DNA of 10,706 nt from Deinococcus sp. (lineage in GTDB: Bacteria > Deinococcota > Deinococci > Deinococcales > Deinococcaceae). The notes beneath the pieces were generated by a model that was not told the origin of the DNA, did no database searches, and saw nothing but the letters and a program-made list of their open reading frames with translations. The translations under genes were made by a program, and so were the position numbers. Below, piece after piece: positions 1 to 8,128 of the stretch (position 1 is its first letter; every line of letters begins with the position of its first letter). The DNA is taken from NCBI GenBank assembly GCA_018260275.1, contig JAGLBK010000086.1, positions 1-10,706 on the forward strand, in the 5' to 3' direction.

Positions 1-120
1 CGCCTCACCCGCCGGAACCTGTCCACGCGAGTAAAAATCCAGCTCTGCGCCGGGCACCTGCCCCTCTCCGGGCTGACTGAGGGCGCGAAATTCGGGCAGA
101 TCGGGCACGAGGACTCTCAT
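1..120 (-). CDS. Probable D-isomer-specific 2-hydroxyacid dehydrogenase, N-terminal 40 residues only
   Basis: The minus strand from 120 reads without a stop to the window edge, starting MRVLVPDLPEF and going on through a VPGAELDFYSRG stretch. This short hydrophobic first strand, followed by an acidic loop and a second strand, is how the substrate-binding domain of D-2-hydroxyacid dehydrogenases often begins. In that family an NAD-dependent enzyme reduces a 2-keto acid to a D-2-hydroxy acid. The Rossmann domain and catalytic Arg/Glu/His lie outside the window, so the family call rests on the first 40 residues alone. The ATG at 118-120 is preferred because a CATACT box lies 6 nt upstream on the same strand, like the start regions of other genes here; no ribosome binding site is visible. 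The gene lies 118 nt downstream of tyrA on the same strand. The family is uncertain, but a real reading frame is likely. Confidence 0.5.
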   Translation of the reverse strand, partial: MRVLVPDLPEFRALSQPGEGQVPGAELDFYSRGQVPAGEA

Positions 121-238
121 GTGCTCAGTATGCCGCGTGACACTGGGGGCAGGACATTAAGGAGATTCTCGCCGTTGCAGACATTTCAGATTTCTCATAG
201 TGTCCCTTTTTCCCATTCCCGCCTCGCCCGGTTTGCCT

Positions 239-1348
<1,110 letters not shown>

Positions 1349-1355
1349 GATTCCG

Positions 1356-1361
1356 AGGCTA
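1356..1361 (-). promoter_or_regulatory. Putative -10 box of a leaderless tyrA promoter
   Basis: Read on the minus strand, TAGCCT is followed by 7 nt and then the tyrA ATG. Transcription would start at or next to the start codon. No clear -35 hexamer is present about 17 nt upstream and no Shine-Dalgarno sequence is present. The call rests on the same spacing recurring at several genes in this window. Confidence 0.5.
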
Positions 1362-1414
1362 GCACGCGCTATTTGGGGCACTGGCGCAGCTTGTGCAGCC
1401 CGGTTCGCTGTTGT

Positions 1415-2326
1415 TTACTCGTAGCCCAGTTCGCGCAGGGCTTCTTCGTCCTCGCGCCAGCCGGGAATGACAATGACTTCCAGACCCAGGTAGACCTTGT
1501 GGTTCAGGAACACTTCGAGCTGCTTGCGGGCCGCCTGCCCGATCTCGCGCAACTGCTTACCGCCCGCGCCGATGACCATGCCCTTGTGGGCATTCTTCTC
1601 GACCACAATTTCACCTTCGATACGTTGCAGGCCGTCCTCGCGCTCGGTCCAGCTGTTCACGCGGGTCGCCACCGCGTAAGGCAGCTCGTCGCGCAGCTTC
1701 TTCATGGCCTCCTCGCGGATAATCTCGGCAGCCCACATCTCGCGGCTCTGGTCGCTGGCGCTGCCCAGCGGGAAAAAGAAGGGGTTCTCGGGCAGCACTT
1801 CCAGCAGCTGCTCGCGCAGGGTCGCCACAGCGTTCACGTTATTTTGCGCCGAGAGCATCGTCTGACTGAATTCCTGGGCACGGCCTTCGAGCAGCGCCGC
1901 GTAAAGCCGCATGGCCTCGTCGGGGTACTTGGCGGCGTCAGTCTTGTTGCCGACCAGAAACAGCGGCTTGGGCAGGTCACGAATCTGGTGGGCCACCAGT
2001 TTGTCCTCGTCGGTGGGCGGGTGGCGCAGGTCCACGACCCAGACCACGGCGTCCACATCGGCCAGAGCGTTGTGGACTTCATTGTTCATATACTTGCCCA
2101 GCGCGTCCTTGGGCTTGTGGATACCCGGCGTGTCGATAAACACGATCTGGCGGTCACCGCTGGTCGAAATACCGCGAACGCCCCGGCGGGTGGTCTGGGG
2201 CCGGTGGCTGGTCGGCGCGACCTTGGTGCCCAGAAAACTGTTGAGCAGCGTGCTTTTGCCGACGTTTGGCTTGCCTACGATGGCAACGAAGCCGGAGTAC
2301 GTTTGTGCTTGGTCAGGTGCAGTCAT
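1415..2326 (-). CDS. era: GTPase Era, 30S ribosome assembly factor
   Basis: Era is an essential-type GTPase that binds the 3' end of 16S rRNA and takes part in late 30S subunit assembly. From the ATG at 2324-2326 the protein is 303 residues, the usual Era length. G1 is GKPNVGKS (18-25), the effector/G2 region has RPQTTR (42-47), G3 is DTPG (65-68) and G4 is NKTD (127-130). The C-terminal third carries the KH RNA-binding domain, whose GxxG loop lies in GMVIGAGGKQ, followed by the typical helix LREIG and an end rich in acidic residues. The frame stays open to 2389, but the extra 21 residues are not Era-like, so the internal ATG is used. Upstream there is no ribosome binding site; a weak GAGAAT box lies 7 nt before the ATG. 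tyrA follows 66 nt downstream on the same strand with its own -10 box. Confidence 0.96.
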   Translation of the reverse strand: MTAPDQAQTYSGFVAIVGKPNVGKSTLLNSFLGTKVAPTSHRPQTTRRGVRGISTSGDRQIVFIDTPGIHKPKDALGKYMNNEVHNALADVDAVVWVVDLRHPPTDEDKLVAHQIRDLPKPLFLVGNKTDAAKYPDEAMRLYAALLEGRAQEFSQTMLSAQNNVNAVATLREQLLEVLPENPFFFPLGSASDQSREMWAAEIIREEAMKKLRDELPYAVATRVNSWTEREDGLQRIEGEIVVEKNAHKGMVIGAGGKQLREIGQAARKQLEVFLNHKVYLGLEVIVIPGWREDEEALRELGYE

Positions 2327-2431
2327 CGCGGCTATTCTCTCACGCGCTGGGTGCCCCGTTGCCAGCGGTAAAGAAAATTGGTGGAACATCCAGTTCAGAA
2401 TAGAGCCATATCCTCTGAATCTGCCGTCTCA

Positions 2432-2708
2432 TGGCGCTGGCTTGAAAATGAAGTCGGGTTGGATGGTCCCGGCGACCTGCACCGTGCCCTGCTGCGGTAC
2501 GCGGGGATTGCGGGGGCCGACACCCTGACGGGCGCAGCAACGCGCCGAAGCCGAACTCAACCGCCTGGCGCAGGCCGGAGCACTTCAAAAAGTCGGCCCG
2601 GACTGGCTGCTGCCCGCCGACTGTGTAAAGCAGATTTTGGTGTTACGTGCCGATCTGGAGAAGGCTGGCCCAGCGCAAGCGGCTCTGGCAGAGACGCCAG
2701 AGGCATAG
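2432..2708 (+). pseudogene. Small frameshifted ORF, possible winged-helix fragment, function unknown
   Basis: Two overlapping plus-strand frames together read as one good protein. The first gives RALLRYAGIAGADTLTGA up to about 2536. The second, from about 2535, gives QQRAEAELNRLAQAGALQKV and then GPDWLLPADCVKQILVLRAD, ending at TAG 2706-2708. Joining them needs one missing base near 2533-2540; the second frame has a TGA just upstream at 2526-2528. Codon third positions are GC-rich in both halves. The helix followed by AGALQKVGPDWLLP resembles the recognition helix and wing of a winged-helix domain, but that is only a shape impression. No convincing start codon is seen: TTG 2459 is in frame, as is TTG 2378 much further up. 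It is divergent from era and runs into the tRNA terminator region. It may be a decayed gene, a programmed frameshift or a base-call error. The 5' boundary given is approximate. Confidence 0.42.
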
Positions 2709-2709
2709 C

Positions 2710-2735
2710 AAAAATCCCCACCACTTGGATGGGGA
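2710..2735 (-). terminator. Intrinsic terminator downstream of tRNA-fMet
   Basis: On the minus strand TCCCCATCC pairs with GGTGGGGA (one bulged T) around the loop AAGT, followed directly by five Ts (2710-2714 on the plus strand as A). It lies 9 nt after the tRNA 3' CCA end, as expected for a single-gene tRNA transcript. Confidence 0.85.
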
Positions 2736-2740
2736 CTTTC

Positions 2741-2823
<83 letters not shown>

Positions 2824-2875
2824 ACCGTTTACTGCTTTTGCGCCCGGTCGGCATTGCCTTCTTTCGCGCTCAAAA

Positions 2876-2904
2876 ATAGTAGCTCGGGACAGGCATTCTG
2901 TCAA
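2876..2904 (-). promoter_or_regulatory. Sigma-70-type promoter of tRNA-fMet
   Basis: On the minus strand a perfect TTGACA -35 hexamer (2899-2904) is separated by exactly 17 nt from TACTAT (2876-2881), a near-consensus -10. The start site would lie near 2869, giving a roughly 48-nt leader before the tRNA 5' end at 2821. This is the best promoter in the window, which fits a highly expressed stable RNA. Confidence 0.82.
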
Positions 2905-2955
2905 CCCCTGGAGGGGGCTATCCCGCTGGAACGTACTGGAAGCCGCGCAGCAAGG

Positions 2956-2961
2956 TATCGT
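2956..2961 (+). promoter_or_regulatory. Putative -10 box of a leaderless promoter for the MoaB-family gene
   Basis: TATCGT lies 6 nt before the ATG at 2968. The intervening GAGGGC is too close to the start to work as a Shine-Dalgarno sequence. No recognisable -35 hexamer is present at 2933-2938. It is divergent from the tRNA promoter, and their cores are about 50 nt apart. Confidence 0.5.
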
Positions 2962-2967
2962 GAGGGC

Positions 2968-3744
2968 ATGACCGACCTTCCGCGCGTTCAGGTGCCTATC
3001 ACTCCTTCTACAGCGACTCCTCAGCACCAGGCGGCGGCTCCGGGGCGGGTGCGGCTGGCTGTCGTGACGATCAGCGACACGCGCACCTCCGAAAACGACA
3101 GCAGCGGCAACTACCTGAAGTCGGAAGTGCTGGCCAGCGGCCATGAGCTGGTCGAACACACTATCGTCCGGGACGACGCCATCGAGATTCGCGCCCTGCT
3201 GACGCGGCTGCTGCGCGAGGCCGACATCATTCTGACCAGCGGGGGCACCGGCCTGACCGGGCGCGACGTGACCATTCCGGTGGTCGAGTCGCTGTTCGTC
3301 AAGCCCCTGCCAGGGTTCGGCGAGGTGTTCCGGATGCTGTCGTATGCCCAGGTGCGCGGCGCGGCCATGCTGTCGCGGGCCACCGGGGGGCTGACTCGCG
3401 GGGCACTGATCTTTGCCATGCCAGGCAGCCTGAACGCCGTGCAGACCGCGTGGGAAGGCATTTTGAAGGACGAGGTGGGCCACCTGGTCTTCGAGGTAGC
3501 AAGGCACGGCCAGCCGAAGACCGGCCAGATTGGGGTCGCGCCGCTTACGCCGTCTCCTGGTCTGGTCGGGGCAGAGGCTGAGAACGGCGCAGCGACGCCG
3601 CACGGAGACGAGGCCAGTGCGGCAGCGGCGCGTCTTACGCCCAATCATGTGAATCAGGGAGCGGCGGCTGGTATCGGGCGGCACGCGGCGTCTGCAACTG
3701 ATGCGGCGGCTTCTTTGCCTGATAGTCCGTTCGGAAGGCGTTAA
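2968..3744 (+). CDS. MoaB/MogA-family molybdopterin biosynthesis protein with long C-terminal tail
   Basis: MoaB/MogA proteins are soluble trimer- or hexamer-forming proteins of molybdenum cofactor synthesis that adenylate molybdopterin before metal insertion. From the ATG at 2968 the protein is 258 residues. The MoCF-binding fold covers about 27-179: a first strand with ISDTRT (35-40), TSGGTG (90-95) in the ligand loop, GFGEVFR (116-122), and the MPGS loop (151-154) followed by NAVQ. A usual MoaB is about 160-180 residues. This one adds a 24-residue polar N-terminus and a 79-residue low-complexity tail rich in Ala, Pro and Gly (180-258) with no visible fold. The frame is open further upstream to 2785 but only across the tRNA, so the ATG next to the TATCGT box is chosen. 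No other cofactor genes are in the window. Whether it acts as MoaB or MogA cannot be decided from the sequence. The next gene follows after 2 nt. Confidence 0.88.
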   Translation: MTDLPRVQVPITPSTATPQHQAAAPGRVRLAVVTISDTRTSENDSSGNYLKSEVLASGHELVEHTIVRDDAIEIRALLTRLLREADIILTSGGTGLTGRDVTIPVVESLFVKPLPGFGEVFRMLSYAQVRGAAMLSRATGGLTRGALIFAMPGSLNAVQTAWEGILKDEVGHLVFEVARHGQPKTGQIGVAPLTPSPGLVGAEAENGAATPHGDEASAAAARLTPNHVNQGAAAGIGRHAASATDAAASLPDSPFGRR

Positions 3745-3746
3745 TT

Positions 3747-4556
3747 TTGGACCTGCTGCTTCCCTTTGCCCATACGCAGGCCACCGGACTGTTCGTTTTG
3801 ACCACGCTGCTGCCCGCAGCCTACTGGCTGTTGCGGGTCTTGCGGGAAGCGGGGCAGCGGCGCGTTCCCGCCGTCGCGTGGTGGGCCGCGCCGGGCTGGG
3901 TCACGATGCTGTTTGCCGGAATCCTGGCGCAGCCGACCTTTTTTGCGCTGGGCGCGGCGGGCCTGCTGCTGGCCGAGTTCTGGCCCGGCGCGTACAAGCC
4001 TGCAGCGCTGCGGCCCCCGGCTCTCTGGGCAGCGTTCGGGACCGTGCTGGGGCTGGTGCTGCTGGGGGTGACCCTCTGGCAGTGGGGCGCCAAGCCGGAA
4101 CCGGTCGCGCTGGCGGCAGCCCTGGCGGCCTTTGTGGCCGGGCTGGCGGGCCTACTGTCTAGTCTGGGCTGGCGGCCTGAGGCGGCGCAGCCCCAGCAGG
4201 CGCAGCACTGGGCCAGACTTGCCCGCGTCAGCGTGCCCGACCAGTCCGATCTGAGCCTGACCCTGACCGGCAACGGTACAAATCTTCGGGCAGAGCTTCA
4301 GAACGTGTCTCAGCACACCCTGCAACTGGCGGGCTGGTCCCCGGTGCGGATGACTCCGGTCAATGCGTGGCTGCCCTTCAAAAACAGCGCGGGGCAGCGC
4401 GTCAATACGCTGCGGATGGGCGAAAGCACCTTTTTGCCGCTGGACGAATACGACCGTGGCCTGCGGGTCTGGTATATGTGGGCCGATCAAGATAACCAAC
4501 CGCTGCTGTTCCGGGCCGACTGGCAGCCGCCGCAGCGTGACCGGGTGCTGAACTGA
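3747..4556 (+). CDS. Membrane protein of unknown function, four predicted helices plus soluble C-terminal domain
   Basis: I do not recognise a family. The start is a TTG at 3747, 2 nt after the upstream stop. GGAAGG at 3733-3738 lies inside the upstream gene 8 nt before it, so translational coupling is likely. No ATG is present near the N-terminus. The 269-residue protein has hydrophobic segments at about 12-32, 50-76, 92-113 and 119-141. The first is followed by an Arg-rich stretch (R30, R33, R38, R39) that should face the cytoplasm. The second is long for one helix and may be two. Residues 143-269 form a soluble domain with alternating polar and hydrophobic residues, suggesting beta strands, and with several Trp and Tyr residues; on the simplest topology it lies outside the membrane. 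The pairing with the MoaB-family gene may only reflect shared transcription. No clear terminator follows. Confidence 0.8.
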   Translation: MDLLLPFAHTQATGLFVLTTLLPAAYWLLRVLREAGQRRVPAVAWWAAPGWVTMLFAGILAQPTFFALGAAGLLLAEFWPGAYKPAALRPPALWAAFGTVLGLVLLGVTLWQWGAKPEPVALAAALAAFVAGLAGLLSSLGWRPEAAQPQQAQHWARLARVSVPDQSDLSLTLTGNGTNLRAELQNVSQHTLQLAGWSPVRMTPVNAWLPFKNSAGQRVNTLRMGESTFLPLDEYDRGLRVWYMWADQDNQPLLFRADWQPPQRDRVLN

Positions 4557-4701
4557 AGGCCTGGACTGAAGGCAGGCTGGTGCATAGGCCGGAAGTGCCG
4601 CTCTCAGAAAAAATAAGCGGAGGCACGCTAGATTTGCCCCTGCACCGTGATTCTGTCTGTTTCCAGAGGCTCCCCGAGCCTTTTCCCCTAATCTGATTTG
4701 C

Positions 4702-4706
4702 AGGAG
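4702..4706 (+). promoter_or_regulatory. Ribosome binding site of the sugar-binding protein, with a possible -10 upstream
   Basis: AGGAG sits 5 nt before the ATG at 4712. It is one of the few clear Shine-Dalgarno sequences in the window and supports that start. A TAATCT at 4689-4694 could be a -10 box giving a leader of about 11 nt, but it has no matching -35, so the promoter is only a suggestion. Confidence 0.65.
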
Positions 4707-4711
4707 TCGCC

Positions 4712-5935
4712 ATGAAAAAAGTCCTCTTGACCGCCGCCCTGCTGGCCCTTTCGACCGCCAGCGCCCAGAAGACCCAGCTCGAATTCTGGACCATCAGCCT
4801 CGCGCCCCTGTTCAACGACGAGATGAACCGTCTGGTAACCCAGTTCGAGAAGGAAAACCCGAACGTGGACCTCAAATGGGTGGATGTGCCCGCCAACGCC
4901 ATCGAGCAGAAGCTGCTGGCCTCGGTCGCCTCGGGCCGCCCGCCCGCTGCCGTAAACCTCAGCAGCGACATGGTCGTCAAGCTCAACGAGCAGGGCGCCC
5001 TGGAACCGCTGCCCCTGACCGACGCCCAGAAGAAACTGTATTTCCCGAACACGCTGGCGACCTTCACCAACGGCGGCAAAGTGCTGGCGCTGCCCTGGTA
5101 CTGGTCGCCCAAAGTCGTGGCCTACAACACCGACATCTTCAGGAAGGCGGGCCTGGACCCGGCCAAGCCGCCGCGCACCATCCAGACCCTGCTGGCCGCC
5201 GCCAAGCAGATCAAGGACAAGACCGGCCTGTACGGTTTTGTGCCCAACATCGACGGCACCAGCTTTCTGCACCTGTTTCAGGAAGCCGGTCTGCCGGTCA
5301 TCAAGGGGGGGCAGGCGGTGTTCAACAGCCCCGAGCACATCAAGCTGGTGCAGCAGTACGTGGACCTGTACAAAAAAGGGTATATCCCCGAAGACACCAT
5401 GCGCCGGGGCTATACGGGCGCGACCGAACTGTACTCGTCGGGTAAGCTGGGCATGCTGATGACCGGGCCGCAATTTTTGCTGCGCGTGCAAAACGACAAC
5501 CCGGCGGTCTACAAGCTGACCAAGGTCACGCCGTACCCGATCAATGTGGCAGGTAACGTTATTCACACCGGACTGATGGGCTTTGCCGTGCCCAAAGGCG
5601 TGCGCGACAAGGCAGCGGCCAACAAGCTGGCCCTGTTCCTGACCAACGATGCCAACCAGCTGGCCTTCAGTAAGGTCACCAAGACCACCTTTCCCACCAC
5701 CGTCAAAGCCAGCAGCGACCCGTTTTTCCGTCAGGGCGGGGCCGACGCGGTGGCGCAGGGCCGCGCGGTCGCCTCGGGTGAGCTGAAGAAGGCCAAGGAC
5801 CTGGTGCTGGTGTACCCGGACGCGGGCAAACTGAACAAGGTCTTCAAGGACAACATCGAGTCGGCGATGGCGGGCCAGAAGACCGTCAAGGCTGCGCTGG
5901 ACGACACCGTGAAAGCCTGGAACGCCAGCCTGTAA
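4712..5935 (+). CDS. Periplasmic substrate-binding protein of a carbohydrate ABC transporter (family 1, MalE-like)
   Basis: These secreted proteins capture a sugar or oligosaccharide and deliver it to an ABC importer. The 407-residue protein begins with a Sec signal peptide (MKK, hydrophobic core, likely cut after ASA at 18/19). There is no lipobox cysteine, so it should be free in the periplasm-like space and not lipid-anchored. Family features follow in order: LEFWTIS on the first strand, a helix with QFEKENPNV, the PPAAVNLSSD loop, ALPWYWSPKVVAYNTDIF (about 126-143) with GLDPAKPP just after, and the C-terminal lobe with the LYSSGKLGMLMTGP region. WYW (129-131) are typical aromatic residues that could stack on sugar rings. 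The sugar is unknown. No permease or ATPase gene is adjacent, which is unusual because binding-protein genes normally sit beside them. A terminator follows at 5952, then a glycoside hydrolase, which suggests a glycan substrate. Confidence 0.92.
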   Translation: MKKVLLTAALLALSTASAQKTQLEFWTISLAPLFNDEMNRLVTQFEKENPNVDLKWVDVPANAIEQKLLASVASGRPPAAVNLSSDMVVKLNEQGALEPLPLTDAQKKLYFPNTLATFTNGGKVLALPWYWSPKVVAYNTDIFRKAGLDPAKPPRTIQTLLAAAKQIKDKTGLYGFVPNIDGTSFLHLFQEAGLPVIKGGQAVFNSPEHIKLVQQYVDLYKKGYIPEDTMRRGYTGATELYSSGKLGMLMTGPQFLLRVQNDNPAVYKLTKVTPYPINVAGNVIHTGLMGFAVPKGVRDKAAANKLALFLTNDANQLAFSKVTKTTFPTTVKASSDPFFRQGGADAVAQGRAVASGELKKAKDLVLVYPDAGKLNKVFKDNIESAMAGQKTVKAALDDTVKAWNASL

Positions 5936-5951
5936 AGCTGAATTCGTGCAG

Positions 5952-5982
5952 GGCCGGGGGCGCTGGCTTCCGGTCTTTTTTT
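5952..5982 (+). terminator. Intrinsic terminator after the sugar-binding protein gene
   Basis: GGCCGG (5952-5957) pairs with CCGGTC (5970-5975, one G:T pair) around a 12-nt loop. Seven Ts follow at 5976-5982. It lies 16 nt after the TAA and separates the gene from the hydrolase that starts 69 nt further on. Confidence 0.8.
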
Positions 5983-6018
5983 GTGCCTGGGCGCGGGCCT
6001 GGGCCACAGCGCTCATCT

Positions 6019-6032
6019 CCCGGTCAGCCGGG
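6019..6032 (+). other. Small hairpin in the hydrolase leader
   Basis: CCCGG and CCGGG form a perfect 5-bp stem around TCAG, ending 19 nt before the ATG at 6052 and just upstream of its purine-rich ribosome binding region (AGGATGGGTGG). It has no T tract, so it is not a terminator. It could be a fortuitous GC palindrome. Confidence 0.3.
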
Positions 6033-6051
6033 TAAGCCAGGATGGGTGGTA

Positions 6052-8076
6052 ATGAAACGCCTGCTGTATCCCCTTGTTGCCGCCCTGCTGCTCGGTCCGG
6101 CCCGCGCCGCGCCGGTTCAATTTGTTCCCGTGGCCCAGGCCCGCGCCCAGTTGCCCTGGCCCGCGCCGGTGCCGCAGCCGAAAGCGGCCCAGTTCCCGGC
6201 GGGTACGCTGCCCGTCGTGGGCCTGAGCGTGCAGACCATAGGCGACGCGGCTGAACTGGGCTGGGCAGTGCGCGACCTGAAAGCCGAGTGGAAAACGCGG
6301 CTGGGCCTCGATTTGCCCGCCGCTCCCTCGGGAAAAATCGTGATCGGCACCGTCGCTGACCCGGCGCTGGCGGCCAGGATCAAGGCAGCGGGCCTGAGCG
6401 CCAGCGGGCCGGAAGGCTATGCACTGCTGGTGGACACTTCTGGGGCGTATGTTGCCGGGGCCGACGCACGCGGCGCTTACGAGGGAGCGCAGACGCTGCG
6501 GCAACTGCTGACGCCCGCCGGGCTGCGCTTCGCCCGCATCAGCGACGCTCCGGCGCTCAAGCAGCGCATAGCCATGATTTACCTCGACCAGTATAGTCAG
6601 GGAGTCAACGACAGACTGATTCCCCTGCTGGCGGAACTGAAGTACAACGCCGTGCTGATCATGAGCGACTACGTGCAGTGGGACGCGGCCAAAGCGGGCG
6701 GCTGGGCGCACCCCGGCGGCGCGACCAAGGCCGAGGCGCGGCGCGTGGCGAATTTGGTTCGCAGCTACGGCCTAGAACCCATCCCGCTCATCGAAACGCC
6801 CGGTCACGCGACCTGGATGTTTTACGGCGGGAAGAACCTTGACCTGCGCCAGGACCCTGACAGCCAGAATCCTTACGCCTACGACACGCTGAACCCTGAA
6901 ACGTACAGCCGGGTTGTCTTTCCGGTGCTCAAGGAAGCCGCTGAGACGTTCGGGGCCACAACCATTCACATCGGCCACGACGAGGTGCGTAACCGTGACC
7001 GCTTTCCGGCACAGGCGAACGGCAAGGCGCTGGGCTACGCAAAGCTTATTACCGACGACATCGTCAAGATTCACGATTACCTGAAGACCCTGAACGTAAG
7101 CACCATGATCTGGCACGACGCGGCTTTTGCCGACGCGGTGGCCGGCACCGTGCCCACCGCGCTGCCCAAGGACATTACGGTGGCCTACTGGAACTACGAC
7201 CCGGGCACCGATTTCCCGATGCTGGGCCAGATCAAGGCCGCCGGATTCCCCACCCTGGGCGCGAGCTGGGCCGACGTAGGCAGCGCCGAGGGGCAGGCGC
7301 AGGCCGCGGCCAGAGCCGGAATCAACGGCATGATCCAGACGCGCTGGACGGGCTATTTCGGCAATCCGAGCATCTGGGACGGGGCCGCTGAGCAGGGCGT
7401 GGCGTATGTGCGGGCGGCCAATGCTTTCTGGAATCCGGCTGCCGCGCCGCTAAGGAATGCCGACTTGCTCTACCGCGACCTGTACCAGCCGTTGCCGTAT
7501 GCGTCAGCCTCCGGCGTAAGCGCCGATCTGACTCCGCTGGTTACCCGCAGCCTCACCGACGACCGCAACCAGGGCTGGATTCTTAAGGGGCCGGACATCG
7601 ACCTGCGGAACCTCAAAACGGGGGTGCAGCGTTTTGGGGCCTACACCTTTAACGTGTCTGGCGCGGTCATGCTGCGCGGCAGCCGGGACGCGGCCAAAGC
7701 CCTGCCGACGCAGGCGACCATCGAGATCGGGCGAAAGGCCGACGCCATCGCCTTTTTGCATACGACCGGCTGGCCCAGCGCAACCAACCGCGAAAACATC
7801 GGTCATTACGACATGGCCTACACCGACGGCACGCACGTTACGCAGCCTCTTGAATATGGGCGTCATATCCGCGCCTGGACCGACACAGTCACTTCAAGCA
7901 TGGTCGCCGCGCCGGGCTGGACAGGGCAGACGCGTGACGGGCTGGACGTGAATGTGCCGGTGCTGGAATGGGTGAATCCGAAGCCGGGGGTGGCGATTAA
8001 GAGCGTGACGCTGGTGAGTGAAGGGAAGAATGCGAATCCGGTGCTAATCGGGTTGACGTTGATCGGTGGGAAATAA
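6052..8076 (+). CDS. Secreted glycoside hydrolase family 20, probable beta-N-acetylhexosaminidase
   Basis: Family 20 enzymes release terminal GlcNAc or GalNAc using a conserved Asp-Glu pair, in which Glu is the acid/base and Asp positions the substrate N-acetyl group. The ATG at 6052 gives 674 residues beginning with a Sec signal peptide (MKRLLYPLVAALLL, probable cut near ARA, 17-19). It is chosen over upstream frame because the signal peptide starts there and AGGATGGGTGG precedes it. Residues about 50-153 match the alpha/beta domain that precedes the barrel in this family (GYALLVDTSGAYVAGADARG, QTLRQLL). In the barrel are ETPGH (248-252), HIGHDEV (306-312) with D310-E311 as the likely catalytic pair, and Trp residues W354, W380, W406 and W432. 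The usual motif has a second Gly where H309 stands. A beta-rich C-terminal domain (about 520-674) with GHYDMAYTDGTHV and LEWVNPKPG resembles galactose-binding-like modules. The acetylated substrate is inferred. Nearby codon use matches neighbours. Confidence 0.87.
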   Translation: MKRLLYPLVAALLLGPARAAPVQFVPVAQARAQLPWPAPVPQPKAAQFPAGTLPVVGLSVQTIGDAAELGWAVRDLKAEWKTRLGLDLPAAPSGKIVIGTVADPALAARIKAAGLSASGPEGYALLVDTSGAYVAGADARGAYEGAQTLRQLLTPAGLRFARISDAPALKQRIAMIYLDQYSQGVNDRLIPLLAELKYNAVLIMSDYVQWDAAKAGGWAHPGGATKAEARRVANLVRSYGLEPIPLIETPGHATWMFYGGKNLDLRQDPDSQNPYAYDTLNPETYSRVVFPVLKEAAETFGATTIHIGHDEVRNRDRFPAQANGKALGYAKLITDDIVKIHDYLKTLNVSTMIWHDAAFADAVAGTVPTALPKDITVAYWNYDPGTDFPMLGQIKAAGFPTLGASWADVGSAEGQAQAAARAGINGMIQTRWTGYFGNPSIWDGAAEQGVAYVRAANAFWNPAAAPLRNADLLYRDLYQPLPYASASGVSADLTPLVTRSLTDDRNQGWILKGPDIDLRNLKTGVQRFGAYTFNVSGAVMLRGSRDAAKALPTQATIEIGRKADAIAFLHTTGWPSATNRENIGHYDMAYTDGTHVTQPLEYGRHIRAWTDTVTSSMVAAPGWTGQTRDGLDVNVPVLEWVNPKPGVAIKSVTLVSEGKNANPVLIGLTLIGGK

Positions 8077-8128
8077 GGGGCGTTTTAGTTAGGGGTTACT
8101 GGGGATTTTGAGGTTCCATTGATTCCCC
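8077..8128. other. Spacer after the hydrolase, no recognised signal
   Basis: Fifty-two bases between the hydrolase stop and the inverted-repeat element. I see no hairpin with a T tract here, so if the hydrolase transcript ends nearby it would do so in the repeat element or by a factor-dependent route. Confidence 0.4.

Noticed and set aside
4557..4611. Possible terminator after the unknown membrane protein gene
   Set aside because: A short AGGCC/GGCCT pairing exists but the loop is long and no T tract follows.
4688..6016. Long 442-residue minus-strand frame over the sugar-binding protein
   Set aside because: Antisense shadow of a gene with a signal peptide, ribosome binding site and family motifs; no plausible domain in the shadow.
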